From: Coriolopsis trogii
Taxonomy: Eukaryota > Basidiomycota > Agaricomycetes > Polyporales > Polyporaceae
Direction: 5' to 3'
DNA length: 64,000 nt
NCBI GenBank assembly: GCA_020543525.1
Contig: JAHYIO010000031.1
Location: forward strand, 248,001 to 312,000
A program made the translations under genes and the position numbers. The notes beneath the pieces are model-generated. The model saw nothing but the letters and a program-made list of their open reading frames with translations. It was not told the origin of the DNA and searched no databases. Positions 24,856 to 37,435 of this stretch are shown in pieces (within the stretch, counting starts at the first letter, position 1; each line of letters starts with the position of its first letter).

Positions 24856-25740
24856 ATGGCTGACTCGACACGCGGACGCGGCGGCTTTGGGCGTGGGCGT
24901 GGTGATCGTGGCAGGGGCCGTCGGGGTCCCCGCCGCGGCGGTCGCAAGGACGAGGAGAAGGAGTGGTGAGTCTTCGCGTAGATTGACAATTCTACACCCT
25001 CCGACCATTCGCTACAGGGTTCCCGTGACGAAGCTCGGACGTCTCGTCAAGGATGGCAAGATCAAGTCGATGGAGGAGATATACCTCTTCTCTCTTCCCG
25101 TCAAGGAATACCAGATCATCGATTTCTTCCTCCCCAAGCTCAAGGACGAGGTTATGAAGATCATGCCCGTCCAGAAGCAGACCCGTGCCGGTCAGCGCAC
25201 CCGTTTCAAGGCGTTCGTTGCGATCGGTGACTTCGATGGCCACGTCGGTCTCGGTGTCAAGTGCGCGAAGGAAGTCGCGACTGCCATCCGTGGTGCCATT
25301 ATCCTCGCCAAGCTCTCAGTTGTTCCTGTCCGGAGAGGTTACTGGGGTGCGAACCTCGGTGAGCCTCACACCGTGCCCTCGAAGGTCAGCGGGAAGGTTG
25401 GGTCCGTCATGTGCCGTCTCATCCCCGCACCCCGGGGTACCGGTCTCGTTGCTGCGCCGGCGTCGAAGCGTCTCCTCCAGCTTGCGGGTGTCGAGGACTG
25501 CTACACGCAATCGAAGGGTTCGACTGCCACCATGGGTAACTTTTTGAAGGCGACCTTCGCCGCTGTACGTGTCCCTGCACGAAATCCACGGGAGAGGCCC
25601 CTGATGTATCGTCCTCGCAGATCACGAAAACATACGCGTTCCTCACGCCGGATCTCTGGCGCGAGATTCCCCTCTCCAAGTTCCCGTACGACGAGCACAG
25701 CGCGCACCTACAACTTGCGCAGGGCAAGAAGGCTTACTAG
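24856..25740 (+). CDS. RPS2: 40S ribosomal protein S2 (uS5)
   Basis: Exons 24856-24965, 25018-25564 and 25621-25740 total 777 nt, 258 residues, close to the yeast length of about 254. The N-terminus is a Gly/Arg-rich RGG tail ([15 protein letters not shown]), the usual target of arginine methylation. Then come [16 protein letters not shown], the S5 RNA-binding fold [40 protein letters not shown] and the C-terminal domain [19 protein letters not shown], ending [14 protein letters not shown]. It is part of the 40S mRNA entry channel and decoding fidelity centre. Two 52-56 bp introns have clean phases. Confidence 0.97.
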
Positions 25741-26332
25741 AGTCTTGCTGTGGGGTTCCAGGGGTGTGGAGTGTCTGTTCGATTGTATTGCCGCTGTGTT
25801 TCTAGCATCTGCTTTCTACCACCGTCCAAAACGCTACTAGGGATGTCATAAACTCCATGTGGAATGTTAAGACAGTCGTCCTACCATCTGCGTTGGCTCA
25901 CGCCTCTTAGTTACGATGACTGTCGGTTTGTTATGCTCTCACAGTTGGAGGATCTCGTTGTCCCTGCCAGTCTTGCACGATGACATGAAGAAATTTTGCT
26001 ACATCGCCATTCAGTGCGACTCCAGACGCAATAGCCGCCACTAGTACGCCTTTCATTCATCCGCTCAATCTCGCGTGGTGTTGTCTTTGCTTTCCCGACA
26101 CCGACGCACAATCAGCCGGTCACCGCCTCCGAGGCAATCGGCGTTGGTTTGCTATCTTTTGCTGTACGAAATGCTCGGCGCGGACAAAGGAATAACGTGA
26201 TCGTTTGTCTTCTGAAGCGCAGTCGAGTCGTCGACCAAAGTTAGAAACACCGCTTTCCTCTCCTCCACCACGTCGTGCGAGCCCCTCAACAAGTTCACAA
26301 ACCCCGAGCATCAGCGGTCAACCAGTCAGCGT
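25741..26332. other. RPS2 3' flank and TF2 promoter
   Basis: No gene recognised. The start of TF2 is taken at 26333, where MSSAEDVEEPQQ leads directly into the zinc cluster. Confidence 0.4.
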
Positions 26333-29300
26333 ATGTCATCCGCAGAGGATGTTGAAGAGCCGCAGCAAGTGGTCACTATGGAGCAGGTCAAACGTAAGAA
26401 GAAACAGAGAGCTTGCGACTTCTGCCGACGTAAAAAGAGTGCGTTCCTTCGCCGCCCAACCTCACAGTCAGTGCTAATTATTCGTATTGTCGGAAGTACG
26501 CTGTGAGTGGACGACGGAACATCCCATATTGCTAGGATGTTCATTGGCACCAATAAGGTGATGGAGCGGAGATGCCTGAGCATCGGTGCTCGAGGTGCAT
26601 AGGGCAAGGCATCGACTGCACCTACGAGCCCATCAACGTGCGTGCCACCCTGATCTGTCAGCTCAGAAACCACTCATTGATGTTCAGACTCGCCCTCCCA
26701 GTAAGAGGTGCGTACGTGAACCTGATAGCGCATATAGTCGCTCAAAACACCCCCCAGCTATGTTCAGATTCTGGAGAGTCGCCTTCAGAACATGGAGAGG
26801 CTGTTCTCTCAGGTGCGTTCGCAAATTGTTCCCGCCCACGAATGGCGTGTACATGTTCAACCCCCAGCTGCATCCGGACGTCCACATACCCAAGAACTTT
26901 GATGGTACCCTCGACTCCGGCCAACTCCAAATACCGTCAGAGACCTTCCACCCCATCTCCTCTCCACACCATCCGCCTTCCAGCACTTCTGCCGGATTTT
27001 CGCCCCCGCCTCCTGACTCTCCCCCAGCAGAGGAAGCGGATTTGGATCCCAGTGATGACGAACGCGAGGCTCGTTACCAAGTAATGGAGAGTCTGAGAAA
27101 GGTTACTGCACCTGCAGACCCTAGGCGACTCCGCTACCATGGCAAGTCAAGCAACCTCATGTTCCTCCAGACCGTCATGGAAACGAAGGAGAGGTCTCTG
27201 GGAATCGGGCGGCCAAAGAGCGCTGAGCCGGATACTCGTAATGGTCGCGCGAGCGAACGACCAGAATCGAGCTTCGCTGTGAGTCCCTCGCATGTTCTCT
27301 CAAGGTTGATAGCAGTGTTGACCTATACGAGCAGGCCCCACAATGGCTGTCCTCCCTGCAGGCAGGAGAGCGCCCGCCGTACCGCGAATTTCCGCCTCCG
27401 GACCTGATGCCAGTGCTCTTCCACTCCTACTTCTATCATTTCAACGCGTACATGCCTCTCTTGCATGAACCGACGTTCAACCAGCGCGTTGCCGAAGGTT
27501 TGCATCTGCGTGACCAGGCGTTTGGGGCCGTTGTGCTGCTCGTGTGCGCCAACGGCGCGCGAATGGTAGAGGATCCTCGCGTCGCCGAGGAAGGTGATCG
27601 CCCGGCCGGATGGAAATGGTTCGCGCAGGTCGAGACTTCGCGGTGGTCTTTGCTCAGTCGACCTCGTCTGGAGGACCTCCAATCTTGCGCAGTGCGTCAT
27701 TCCTGGATAGTTCATGTTGGTCTCAATAGCTGATACGTACTTGCATTCCGGCTTTTCCAGTTGATATCAACTTACTTGTCCAGCTCTTACAGTCCGCAGG
27801 GTACGTGGACTATTATCGGCCTAGGGATCCGAATGGCTCAGGATCTCGGTATCCACCGCAAGAAGATGTACGGCCCGAAGCCGACGGTCGAAGATGAGCT
27901 TTGGAAGCGCGCGTTCTGGTATGTGCTATGTGTCCTTTCGATCGACTCGTTTCTGAATAGTTAGCAACCAGGATGTTGGTTCTCCTGGACAGGATTTCGA
28001 GTTTCAATCTGGGAAGGCCGTGCGCGATTCATGACGAGGAGTAAGCTGATAATCCTCAATGACTACATCGTCTTGACCTCTACGTGCAGCTTTGATGTCG
28101 GCCTCCCCGAAGAGGTTGACGACGAGTACTGGCTCAACCCGGACCCTGAACAGGCCTTCAAACAGCCTGAAGGGAAGCCGTCCAAGATCGCTTTCGTGAA
28201 CTGCTTCATTCGATTGTACAAGATACTCGCTTTCGCGTCTCGAACGATCGTTGGTTTTCCTATCACTCCGTTCTAAGCCTTCAGTATTGATAAGAATCCA
28301 CACACGTTTATACAGTACTCAATCAACAAGTCGAAGCTCGCTCACGGCTATGTTGGTCCTGAATGGGAGCAGCGCATCGTGGCTGAGCTCGACTCCGCGC
28401 TGAACAAGTGGATCGATACTGTTCCTGAACACCGTATGCAGTGCTCTTGCTCGTCATTAGAGCTACACATGCTGACATCATACCCATCTTTCTCGGGTAG
28501 TGCGCTGGGACCCCAATCGCCAAGATCGCTTGTTCATGAACCAATCCGCGACACTCTACGCGAACTACTATCTCCTGCAAATTTGCGTTCACCGACCATT
28601 CATTCCTACACATCGGAAGCAGTCGAGGATACCCTTCCCTTCTTTGACAATATGCACAAACGCTGCGCGATCATGCACTCATGTTTTGGATATCCAGCAT
28701 CAACGGACAGGAGAACCGCTTCTGTTTAACCGCGTGAGTATCGCCTCTGACCATCATGCTGGAGTCGCTCCTGAGATTATTGCATACTACTAGGTCCCGC
28801 TGTTTACATCCGGACTCGTCCTGCTGCTGAACATGTGGGGCGGGAAGCGTTCCGGTCTGTCCAGTCAAGTAAACATGGCCGATGTCTATAAGAGCATGTC
28901 CATGCTGAAAGAGCTGGAGCAACAGTGCGGAATCTCTCGCTTCTATCCGAACTGTACTGACGAGTCGACCACTCAATAGTACCTACTCGGCCAAGAGGCT
29001 TTGGTTCGTCTCTTGTTACTACCCAGACGACAAATACCCTAACATAGTGGAGTGTTTAGGGATATCCTCAACAACCTCCTCTCAATCGGCGAACTCTCGC
29101 TCCCGAGCGACGGCAAGTTTGACATCGACGCCCTTTTCGAGAAGTGGGCGGCATCAAACGCGACGCAGTCTAGCGCAATGGCTCCCTCGACGAGAGGGAA
29201 TGGGGCGTCACAACCGACCTCTGCGAATCCGATGCTCTCATCCTTGTACAGCTCTGACTCGCAGTCTGCCGCGACGCCCTCATCGAGCTCGGCGTTCGTT

Positions 29301-30059
29301 TCGGCCCCGTGTATGCCGCCTGACGTGCGGATGGGGATGAGGACGGGGACGTCTGGGATGGCCGAGACGTCGTCATCGTTCGCCCTGCCAATCCACACCA
29401 AGGAGCTTGGCCGACTGCCGTTCCACCACGGGTTCCGCTCACCCTTCCCTGTGCTTAATCCGCAGCAACAGCAGCAATTGCAGGCGGTGCTCTTCCAGGA
29501 CGTCGGCCAGCCTGCTCATGCTGCGCACCCAGGTCCGGCCCAGCTCGAGGCGCTGATCGCGAGCGCGAGCGCCGGCGTCGGTCTGAGCGCGGCAAGCGCT
29601 GGGAACGACACTGGCTTTGGCGGGTCGGCGGACTTCCCGATGCGAGTGAAGGACTATAGCGAGCTGTTGGCGGCGCTGTCGGCGCCGAGTCCTCAGTCTG
29701 TTCAGTCGCACGGGCAGTCGCCTGGACATGGGCAGATGCAGCATGGGCAGCAGCAGGTGCAAGGTATGAACCCGCCGCAGATGGGAGGCGGGAGTATGGA
29801 CGCATTTGGGGAGGGCATGATGGACGTGACAATGAGCGCAGCGGAGAACATGATGTTCACTGACAACATGATGGAGATGTGGTCGACGGCGCCGATGTCG
29901 CTCGAGTAAGTCCTGGTCGCTCCTTTGATGGCATGACTGACCGGGCATTTGTGTCCCTTGCCTAGGTGGGATGATTGGGGCGCGTACCTCAATGCCATGA
30001 CGGGCATGGAGATGACCGGCAACAACATGTTCAACCCGCCGCCGCCCTCGGGGCTATAG
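26333..30059 (+). CDS. Zn2Cys6 fungal-specific transcription factor (TF2)
   Basis: Start MSSAEDVEEPQQVV at 26333. The zinc cluster KQRACDFCRRKK is split by an intron from HRCSRCIGQGIDCTYEP. The middle homology domain spans 27300-28980: MPVLFHSYFYHFNAYMPLLH, LHLRDQAFGAVVLLVCANG, TIIGLGIRMAQDLGIHRKK, VLLDRISSFNLGRPCAIHD, EEVDDEYWLNPDPEQ, YSINKSKLAHGYVGPEWEQ and YYLLQICVHRPFIPTHRK. The C-terminal exon (29052-29907) is Gln/Ser/Met-rich (PQQQQQLQAVL, MQHGQQQVQG), a likely activation domain. The last exon joins in phase 2 to give SLEWDDWGAYLNAMTG and stops at 30057-30059. The family is certain; targets are unknown. Closest to TF1 in the window. Confidence 0.82.
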
Positions 30060-30311
30060 TGAAATCAACACTACCTCGCCTTTGCATCGTGGCAAGTGAG
30101 GAGCCGAGTCGGTGACATGGTCGCCGCTTTGTATAGTTACTGATGGTGACGTTCTCGCTTACATGTACTTTTACTGGACTATTATAGCACATCTAGTATT
30201 GTTCTTACCACTATCAGCTCACGAGCGCGCAAAGGTAGTAACGTCGCCCTATCTTCGGTTGTGATTGCCTGTCGGCAAGTGAGGGGCATCATCGAACGCT
30301 AAATCGTGCAC
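30060..30311. other. TF2 3' flank
   Basis: Short non-coding stretch between TF2 and the 3' motif of short-ORF unit a. Nothing recognised. Confidence 0.4.
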
Positions 30312-30338
30312 GGCATCTATTTTATGGATGCGGTACAT
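30312..30338 (-). promoter_or_regulatory. Conserved 3' motif of short-ORF unit a
   Basis: On plus it reads GGCATCTATTTTATGGATGC then GGTACAT. The same motif recurs at 32794-32820 and 62315-62341, and on the opposite strand near 49711-49740, each time 1.2-1.7 kb downstream of a unit's TATA box. It may be a 3'-end or UTR element. Confidence 0.55.
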
Positions 30339-31767
30339 TTAAATTGGGAGCTACTACCATTTCGCGTGCTCCTCCAATCCACTCGACGGCCGTCTCAAGC
30401 AGTCGCCATCTTGCGTAATGCGGAAGTAGTCGAGGCGCGTGCATCCGGCATGTTCGAGGTAGATGAGAGCTGTGGCGATGACGCTCTCCTCTCCATGGGC
30501 TGGGTGGAAGGCCGGTGGAAGGTCGGTATGTGAGTGGTGGCCGGAGAGGCAGACCGTGTGTGAGACCGGAAGAGTGACATCTGAACAGCGGATGAGATAC
30601 TGCCGGGCTATAGTGTGACTGAAAGCAGTGTGCGTACCTCCGTGTCGATTGCACCCTTGTATGGCCTGCGTCGAAGACAGGAAGGCTCCCCGCGCCGTGG
30701 TGTAACCATGCGCGAGGGGTCTCCGGTATCGAGCGGACCCATCGTGTCGTCAGAGATCTCGATGACCAATAAACATGTTTGGTCTTTCCCGCTCCGCGAG
30801 CTAATGGGTTGGTTTTGGGGGCAAGTTGAGTGGCCGACATCTCGTGGTCGGTGAGTTCGGATCTCTCAGCGCACGGTGTACAAGCCGCGCCTGCATATGA
30901 CGTTAGGGGCGTGGACAGAAGTGGACTCGAGAGGCAGTGTCAAGACGCACGTATACTGGTTGATCGAGGCACCCACAATCGCAGGAAGCGACAGCAGACC
31001 GAGTCGAACGACGCGAAGACTGCGGTTGCGATGAGCAGGGCCAGGCCGTCGTCCAAACCGCGCACCCAGTTTGGAGGAAGTCCTGCAAGTCAAATCGTAC
31101 GGCGCACCGCCGTACCGAAGGAGGCCATGGGCTTTTGTGCCGAGATGAAGGGGTACTACAGGAGGTGGGTCAGTACACAGTCACAGACTCGGGTAGACGA
31201 CTTACCTCGTGCTCCGCCGTCTCTGATCCGGACATACATACTACAAGACCCATACAAGATCCCATTTGAGCGGAACAACCCGCTCCTCGCGAGGATGAGA
31301 TTGCCACCTGAGTCCATCCTGCGTGTTGCAGGTGATAGAGCGAAAGGCAGTACTCTCGTGAGCAGTCATTCAGCGGTGGAAACAAGTGCACGACTGACTC
31401 GAAGCCTGCTCGTCCGTCTTCACTTCCCTTCCCACGCGATCCTGTCATGGGCGACCGGACGACAGGCGAGTCTTCCCCGACCGACCCATAGAGGTGGGCA
31501 TCCGCCGCGCATCCCTCTGATCCTCCTTGGTGATAGGATGGCATCGGCTTCACGTGCCGGATAAGAATTTGTGGGAGTCGGGGGAGCTTCCAACTGGGTG
31601 GTAAGGAAAGCATGTGCCGAGTTCGCGGCTGGGACGATCGCGTAGAGATCGTCTTCATTAGGCTGCATACCTGCAGCATGAAAAGATACATTGGTCGTTC
31701 ACGTCACCTCTATCCTCCAGGAGCGACAGCAATCTTGAAACGTGATCTGCGACAATGTCAGCTGGTG

Positions 31768-31902
31768 CTATAGCGGGATGTTGGTCCCTGCTCGGACGAG
31801 GGTGACGGTGCCGTCAATGAAGCACAGGGGCCCGGAGCGGATGAGAAGTTTATCTGTGAGTGGCTCCAGTCGGAGAGACGGTGGATGAAGATGACGGCCC
31901 AT
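31768..31902 (-). CDS. Short-ORF unit a, conserved MGRH..LTDKLLI peptide
   Basis: A 44-codon ORF starting about 80 bp downstream of a TATA box. It begins MGRHLHPPSLRL and continues EPLTDKLLIRSG. The N-terminal pattern M-x-R-x-x-H-x-P-S-L-x-L..LTDKLL is shared with four other loci in this window (34227, 41082, 48108, 63380). Third-base differences between copies (CAC/CAT, CCG/CCA) suggest the peptide is or was translated. A downstream exon may exist: after a GCAG acceptor near 31679 the minus strand reads MQPNEDDLYAIVPAANS, and unit d has DEDLYAV. The product is not recognised. Confidence 0.45.
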   Translation of the reverse strand: MGRHLHPPSLRLEPLTDKLLIRSGPLCFIDGTVTLVRAGTNIPL

Positions 31903-31980
31903 GTTCGCTGCGACAAGAGTCTTCGCCTCTAGTGGTTGTATGGGAGGGAGATGGGAGGCGATACGTCGAACGAAGTGTCC

Positions 31981-31987
31981 TTTTATA
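31981..31987 (-). promoter_or_regulatory. TATA box of unit a
   Basis: TATAAAA on minus, about 80 bp upstream of the ATG at 31902. The same spacing (61-85 bp) holds in all five units. Confidence 0.6.
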
Positions 31988-32793
31988 CTGCGTTCGAGTT
32001 CTCTACGGCGCTCACCCGAAGCTTTGGCTTTGGCCGTATGATCCAAGCGGGGCCACCAATTGTTCATTTTGTCTTCTTGGTCAAGGCCTGTCAACACCAG
32101 CGAAGCGGTACAATTGTCAGCGCATACCAATGCAAAGGCCCGCCAATCTTGGCTGCTCCACGACATACTAGGTACGAGAGTCACTGCATGATTGTTGAGG
32201 TTTCGGCCCACTGGCCGCATACTACATAGCTCATTGTTTCCTAAGTGGTCGTAATCGCAAGTTTGTCAAAAAAACGGTGCGAGTCAGCATGTAGCCACAG
32301 ACAGTACAATCGCAGGTCAAAGCGAACGCAACGCAGTCGTGGCTCAACATTGTTACAATTGACGCCCGGCGCACGAACATACATGTACGGCATTCTCCGG
32401 CTGGCCCGGGCTCGAGTCCTGCACCTCGAACCTCTGCTCCCGGCGTGGACATTTGTTTCCTCCTCGTGACTGTAGTACCTACTACCGAGTGGTGATCTTG
32501 CGGCGGGCGCAATCTGGATTTCGACCATCTACAGACTACCGAGCTGATTTCTGGATTGAGTGTGTTGGTGCTGTGGAAGTTTGCTCATTTTCACTTCGCC
32601 ATTAGGCACGGTGATACGATATGTACTATAACAATAGGCTTTCAGTGTGCACTGCACCGCAGTGCAGCTTATGGCATTCTTCGTAAGTATGCGTCTGTTT
32701 TACACCGCCCCGGAGGGATATAGTACGTCTGTCCAATCACGACGAACATGCAATATGCAGAGGCCCTGGCAACAGAGGCTAATATATGATCAC
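31988..32793. other. Upstream region of unit a
   Basis: Between unit a and the 3' motif of unit b. The part next to the TATA box (CGAAGCTTTGGCTTTGGCC on plus, about 32018) matches the same position in units d and e. No gene recognised. Confidence 0.4.
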
Positions 32794-32820
32794 GGCATCA
32801 ATTTTATGGATGCGCTACAT
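32794..32820 (-). promoter_or_regulatory. Conserved 3' motif of short-ORF unit b
   Basis: GGCATCAATTTTATGGATGC then GCTACAT on plus. One of four copies of this motif. Confidence 0.55.
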
Positions 32821-33332
32821 CAGATCTATCTACTCCTCTTCTGCCTCGACCTTGACGCTTACTCCCGAATCGTGTACTTCTTGGGAGTGTCGCGGACTGG
32901 TTTGTAATCAAAGCTCCATGCCCGTCTTCGTGCTGCAATTGATCGATGTTAGCATTGGAAGGCAGTCAAACCAAGAGAAATTGGGAGTACCCACATCGTG
33001 TTGACGCTGTAAGGCGTCCTGAGAATACTCATACACGGAATTGGGGTGTTCGCTGAGCCCGAGGTCATACTCGGACTTGTAACTGTATGGTTGGCTTGCT
33101 CTGCCTGTCGGTCATGGTGAGCTTGCAGCAGGGCAGCGCGGGGGTAAGTGGTTGACGCACCTCGGGACCACATAGAGCCGTCAACGGTACAAACATTCTC
33201 CGAGTCAACTCTCGCATCTTCTGGAGGCTTTCCTACCTCGGATGGAATCCCGTCCATTGTGGCTTGTCGTCGATGCTTCAACTTGAAGATCAGGGAGCGT
33301 CCGACGAAGCCCCAGGCGGCTTCTCACAGCCC

Positions 33333-33584
33333 GGCAAACCTTCCTGGCACTCTTCAAGCTGGAATGCAAGCGACCAAGGAAGCGTGTCGGGCTGTCCATC
33401 CGTCATCACGAGTCGTCTCGAGGAGCTCACGGCTTCGAATAGATGGTTATCGAACACGGCAAGCCTTCCTCGCCCACTTCAAGCCGGAATGCAAGCGACC
33501 AAGGCAGCGTGTCGGGCTGTCCATCCGTCATCACGAGTCGTCTCGAGGAGCTCACGAATTGGAACAGATGGTCGTCGAATACCC
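33333..33584. repeat. Tandem duplication, period 126 bp, within unit b
   Basis: Copies at about 33333-33458 and 33459-33584 share a nearly identical core (GAATGCAAGCGACCAAGG..GTGTCGGGCTGTCCATCCG..) with scattered differences at the ends. On minus each copy encodes VSSSRRLVMTDGQPDTLPW, but an indel puts the two in different frames. The duplication appears unique to unit b. Confidence 0.8.
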
Positions 33585-34026
33585 GCTGGGGGTCCTCGTC
33601 GCTCCGCGCCTGCTCGCGTGAGTGTCCCATGTCGAGGTCGGTGGTGAGCCCACAAAGCACATCCGAGGGTGCCCAGGTGCGGAGGGATGAAGAGGTGACG
33701 ACGCTTCCAACGGTGGCTTGCCTCGAGGGATGCTGCGCCATGTGCGAACAGGTGCCAGTGGTCTCCCGTGAGGTGCCATCTGCCCAGACTAGGTCTAGCG
33801 CGGAGACCGATGGCCGTTGTGATGGGCAGACAAAGGATTCGAGGCAGCGCATGGTTCGGTCTTGGAGAAGCTGCGCAGGCATATGCGGACAGACCGCCAC
33901 CGTACCCTAGATTGTCGGTGGCTCTCGCACAGAGCTGCAGGGCATACTGCAGAAAGGCAGGTTAGCTCGCTATTGGGATTGGGTTCAGCAGGTAGACGGC
34001 TCACCTCGAACACCTCTTCCCGATCT

Positions 34027-34227
34027 CTAAGATACCGACTCGGCTCTAATGAGTCTGCGAGCACAGCTGTATCGAGGTAACCTTTGTGAGCAACAGGGCC
34101 AGAGATCGCCAGGAGAGTGCACGAGGCTTACGATAGAGCGTTTCCGCCGGGATTCGGTGGTGAGAAGTTTATCTGTGAGTGGGCGCAGATGGAGCGACGG
34201 CCCATGCCAGTGACGGTGACGGATCAT
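34027..34227 (-). CDS. Short-ORF unit b, conserved peptide
   Basis: Begins MIRHRHWHGPSLHLRPLTDK and continues LLTTESRRKRSI; 66 codons unspliced. A donor GTAAGC follows KRSI at 34131, matching GTGAGT at the same place in unit e, so exon 1 may be only 32 codons. The next candidate exon (34081-34005, YLDTAVLADSLEPSRYLRD) is protein-like but needs a different phase. A further open stretch at about 33900-33430 includes FDDHLFQFVSSSRRLV. Product unknown. Confidence 0.4.
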   Translation of the reverse strand: MIRHRHWHGPSLHLRPLTDKLLTTESRRKRSIVSLVHSPGDLWPCCSQRLPRYSCARRLIRAESVS

Positions 34228-34311
34228 GGTGGCTGCAGATAAGCCAGTGACCTCCTGCGTGTTTGTGTGGAGGGAGGGGAGAGTCTACGGGAACCTCAGC
34301 GGGGAGACCCC

Positions 34312-34318
34312 TTTTATA
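34312..34318 (-). promoter_or_regulatory. TATA box of unit b
   Basis: TATAAAA on minus, about 85 bp upstream of the ATG at 34227. Confidence 0.6.
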
Positions 34319-34974
34319 GTTTGGACTCTGTACGGCGCTTGCGCCGGGGCTTTTGGCTTCTTGGCCCATACGGTGTGGCTCCAATGTTGCCAATGCTGTC
34401 CCTGTTGGCAGTCTTTGTCGAACTGCGAAAGCGTTGTCATTGCTCCCCGGCAGGTGCCCCCTAAGTTTCCGGTCGGCCATGGCTGATGACGCAGGGGGGC
34501 TGCATGGCATGCATTCACTCAGCTGTAGGTATACGACTCACAGGTTATGGAGACCGGTGTAAAGTCGAACAGTGCACTAGCGTTTTAGTACGGTGATAGA
34601 AGTGTGAAGTCAAAGTCGCGAATGTAGTCGAGACTCGGAGTCGGAGAGCCAGCGGCGCTAAGTTTGGTATAAGAAGGCTGTTCCCACGCTCACAGTGGCA
34701 GTGCGCCTGGTTTTTGTGACGCTCGTCCACTCCGCGACTTCGATGTTTGATTCACTTGCAAGGGTGGTCTATACCTTTCGCCGGACGTTGTGCTCTGGGA
34801 TGTAGCATGCTTCACCATCACATAGCTTTGAACTGGAGATTCGCTTCGCACTTCCTTGGTTTCCAAGCTAGTTGTCTCAAAATCAACCGAAATGCCTGCC
34901 TGTACTCGTACGAGGATGGTCCAATTATTATGGGGGTACAAAGATAGTAGGCAACCACGCCCGCAGTAGCCATA
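34319..34974. other. Intergenic, unit b upstream to P450 3' end
   Basis: Nothing recognised beyond the unit b promoter sequence. Confidence 0.4.
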
Positions 34975-37435
34975 TCACGAGTCTAATGAAAGGGCGTGTG
35001 CGTTCGCGATCATCCTACGGATGTGCTCGGAGCGGGGGTTGAATCTACATGTGAACTCCTTCGGATGACTGCCAGCGAGCAAAGCATCCCATCAGCACCG
35101 ATGAGTGTAGTACTAGTACTTGGGCTACGTTCGTACCTGATGAAGCCAGACAGGAATGTGAGCTCAGGGATAATGTCTCTGCCTGCATTGTCTTTCGCGT
35201 ACGAGAGGTCCATAGTGGCGATCATGTTAACGGCTGTCAGCCACAGCGTTTCGTCGGCGAACGCCTTCCCAGGACAAAACCTACACGATGAGGTCAGCGC
35301 GCTCAGTTCAGAGACCAGTATGCGACTGTGTGAGGATCATACCTTCGTCCAAAGCCGAATACAACGTCTCTTGGATCCTTCTGCTGTGCTTCATCGGGGG
35401 ACATTCGCATGTATCTGTCTGGATCAAAGCTCTCGGGATTATCGTATAGGTCGGGGTTCTGCGTCATCCACCTATGTTGACCATGTCGCAGAGTCAGAAT
35501 GCAGGGAGACAGACGAAGACACGAGTGTGTATGTGTAAGTGGAACAAACCATATGTTAGGCATCATCATCGCGCCCTCGGGAATGAAATACCCGCGATGG
35601 GTGTCGTCGGCAATCGCTCTATGGGGTACCCCTGCAAAACAGCACTAAGGTTAGCACCCCTATCTGACTTCGAACTTTGTCTCCTACCTAACGGCACGGG
35701 CGCATTCCATCTGAAGTCGGCGAGATCAGGTAGCGCACGACGAGGTGAGTCAGTCTGAGTATCATAGAGACAAATGGTGCTACTCCAGTATTGCGGGCGT
35801 ACCTTAGCACCTCCTTCATCACACATTCCACGTACGGGAGGTTCTCGCGGTCGTCAAAGTCGAGGAGGCGTTCCTGGCCGATCACGCGGTCGACCTCGGC
35901 TTGCGCCTTCTTGTATACGTGTGGGTTGAGGAGCATGGCGAGGACAAAGGTTCGAATCCCGGTCAGAGTCTGGGCGCATGACATTCGAGGGCGGCACGTC
36001 AATGAGGTGGACATGCTAGGAATATAGATATTATCTCACCGTGTCCGAGCCAGCTGGGAGTGCGCTCAGATGAGTAACTAGTCAAAAGGGGATGAGGCGT
36101 TTGACTTCGTATACGCACCAGCTAGGATAGCACCGCCGACGCCCTTGATGTCGTCCTCGTGCTGCGGAGTGAGTTTGTTTTCTGTAAGGGCCTCTTCGAT
36201 CAGGCTTGCCACCACCGATGGCCGCGCCGTGCCTGCTTTCTATTGCGAGAGGAGTCCGTTAGCCTCTGTGGCAAATTAAGGCACCAAACAGAACCCGCTG
36301 AATCACCAAGGCGCGATAGACCATCTCATACGGCACATCCAAACTCTGTCGGAGTATCTTCCGGACGTACAGCGCCTGGTGCAGCCACCCCGATCCGGGC
36401 ATCCAAAGCGGGTATCTCTTCACTGCAAGACAGACACGGACACAAGCACACGTTCGTCAGCTGTCACCCGCGGACACGGCGAGGTGATGGTGATACGCAG
36501 GCCATCAAGAAGGAGCGGGAAGAGCATGACGCACAGATGGGGAAGAAATCGACGAGCATCGAGCCCGGGCTTCCGGCTCGGACAGTCTCTTCGGTCACTT
36601 GCTCGTTGAGGAGGACGAGCTCGTCGTCAGGCCCTGTGATCCTGTGTCCGTATGCCATATCGAACACCAAGGAAGCCGACCACCTGTGTCATGCACATGT
36701 GCACACATGCGGTTCGAACATCAGTCAGCAAGGTTCAACGCGGGATGGTTGAAGGCGGCCAGGGCAACGCACCGCTTGATGTGGTCGTTGACTCGCTCAG
36801 GGGTTTCGCACAGGCCGTTGAGAAGTGTGTACGTCTCCCGCCGTTGCATCGGACGGTAGGAGAGCAGCACCGATTTGGGCATCAGTGCGTCCTGGAGGCA
36901 CTTGCGGTGCTTCCGGAAGCGATCACCGTAGGCCATCATGTTGATGACACTGTCCCATCCCATGCTGAGTCGCAGCAAAAGTCAGCACAACAACGACGGG
37001 AGAAGCCGTCAGCCAGAGGACGACTCACATCTCATTTAGGAGGATGAAGCGTGGGCGGTCAGAATACTTGGCGCTTCGCTTCTCCAGCAGCTCCTCAGCA
37101 GCCTCCTTCGAGTTGAGGATGATGGCTGGGGTGCGGAAGAACTTCGCGAAGACAATGTCGCCTGCATAGCTCGTAAGTGAGAGAACACAGCCGAAAGCAC
37201 AGTAAACCCCACCATATTGCCTGCCCCATTCCGCGAGCTTAACCGGTTGGTACTCCATCGGCAGCTGGTGTATGTTGCCAAGGAGAGGGAGCGCCATGGG
37301 ACCCGGGGGATAGCGGTACTTCGCATTCTTCTGGTAGCGGATATACGCGCCTAGAACGAGGAGCGCAACTAGGAGGAAGGTGGGGGCGAAGGATATGGTG
37401 GACAGTGAGGCTTGTGCGAGGGAGAAAGCCGGCAT
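34975..37435 (-). CDS. Cytochrome P450 monooxygenase
   Basis: Start MPAFSLAQASLST at 37435. Membrane anchor FAPTFLLVALLVLGAYI, proline hinge YPPGPMALPLLGNI, helix C region YGDRFRKHRKCLQDAL (about 36935), I-helix AGSDT (about 36045), K-helix ExxR in KEVLRY (about 35820), GVPHRAIADDTHRGYFIPEG, PERF-like DNPESFDPDRYM, and the heme loop FGFGRR|FCPGKAF (Cys ligand) split by an intron near 35340-35280. After a final intron the C-terminus reads SHPKEFTCRFNPRSEHIRR, and the stop is at 34975-34977; an ORF ending at 35010 is intron read-through. At least eight introns. All catalytic motifs are present. It resembles the CYP64-like class common in Agaricomycetes; substrate unknown. Confidence 0.85.

Noticed and set aside
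35940..35970. GGTTCGAATCCCGG, a perfect tRNA B-box-like string
   Set aside because: It lies inside the P450 coding sequence (antisense of TGIRTF), and no A-box, acceptor stem or anticodon stem can be formed around it.
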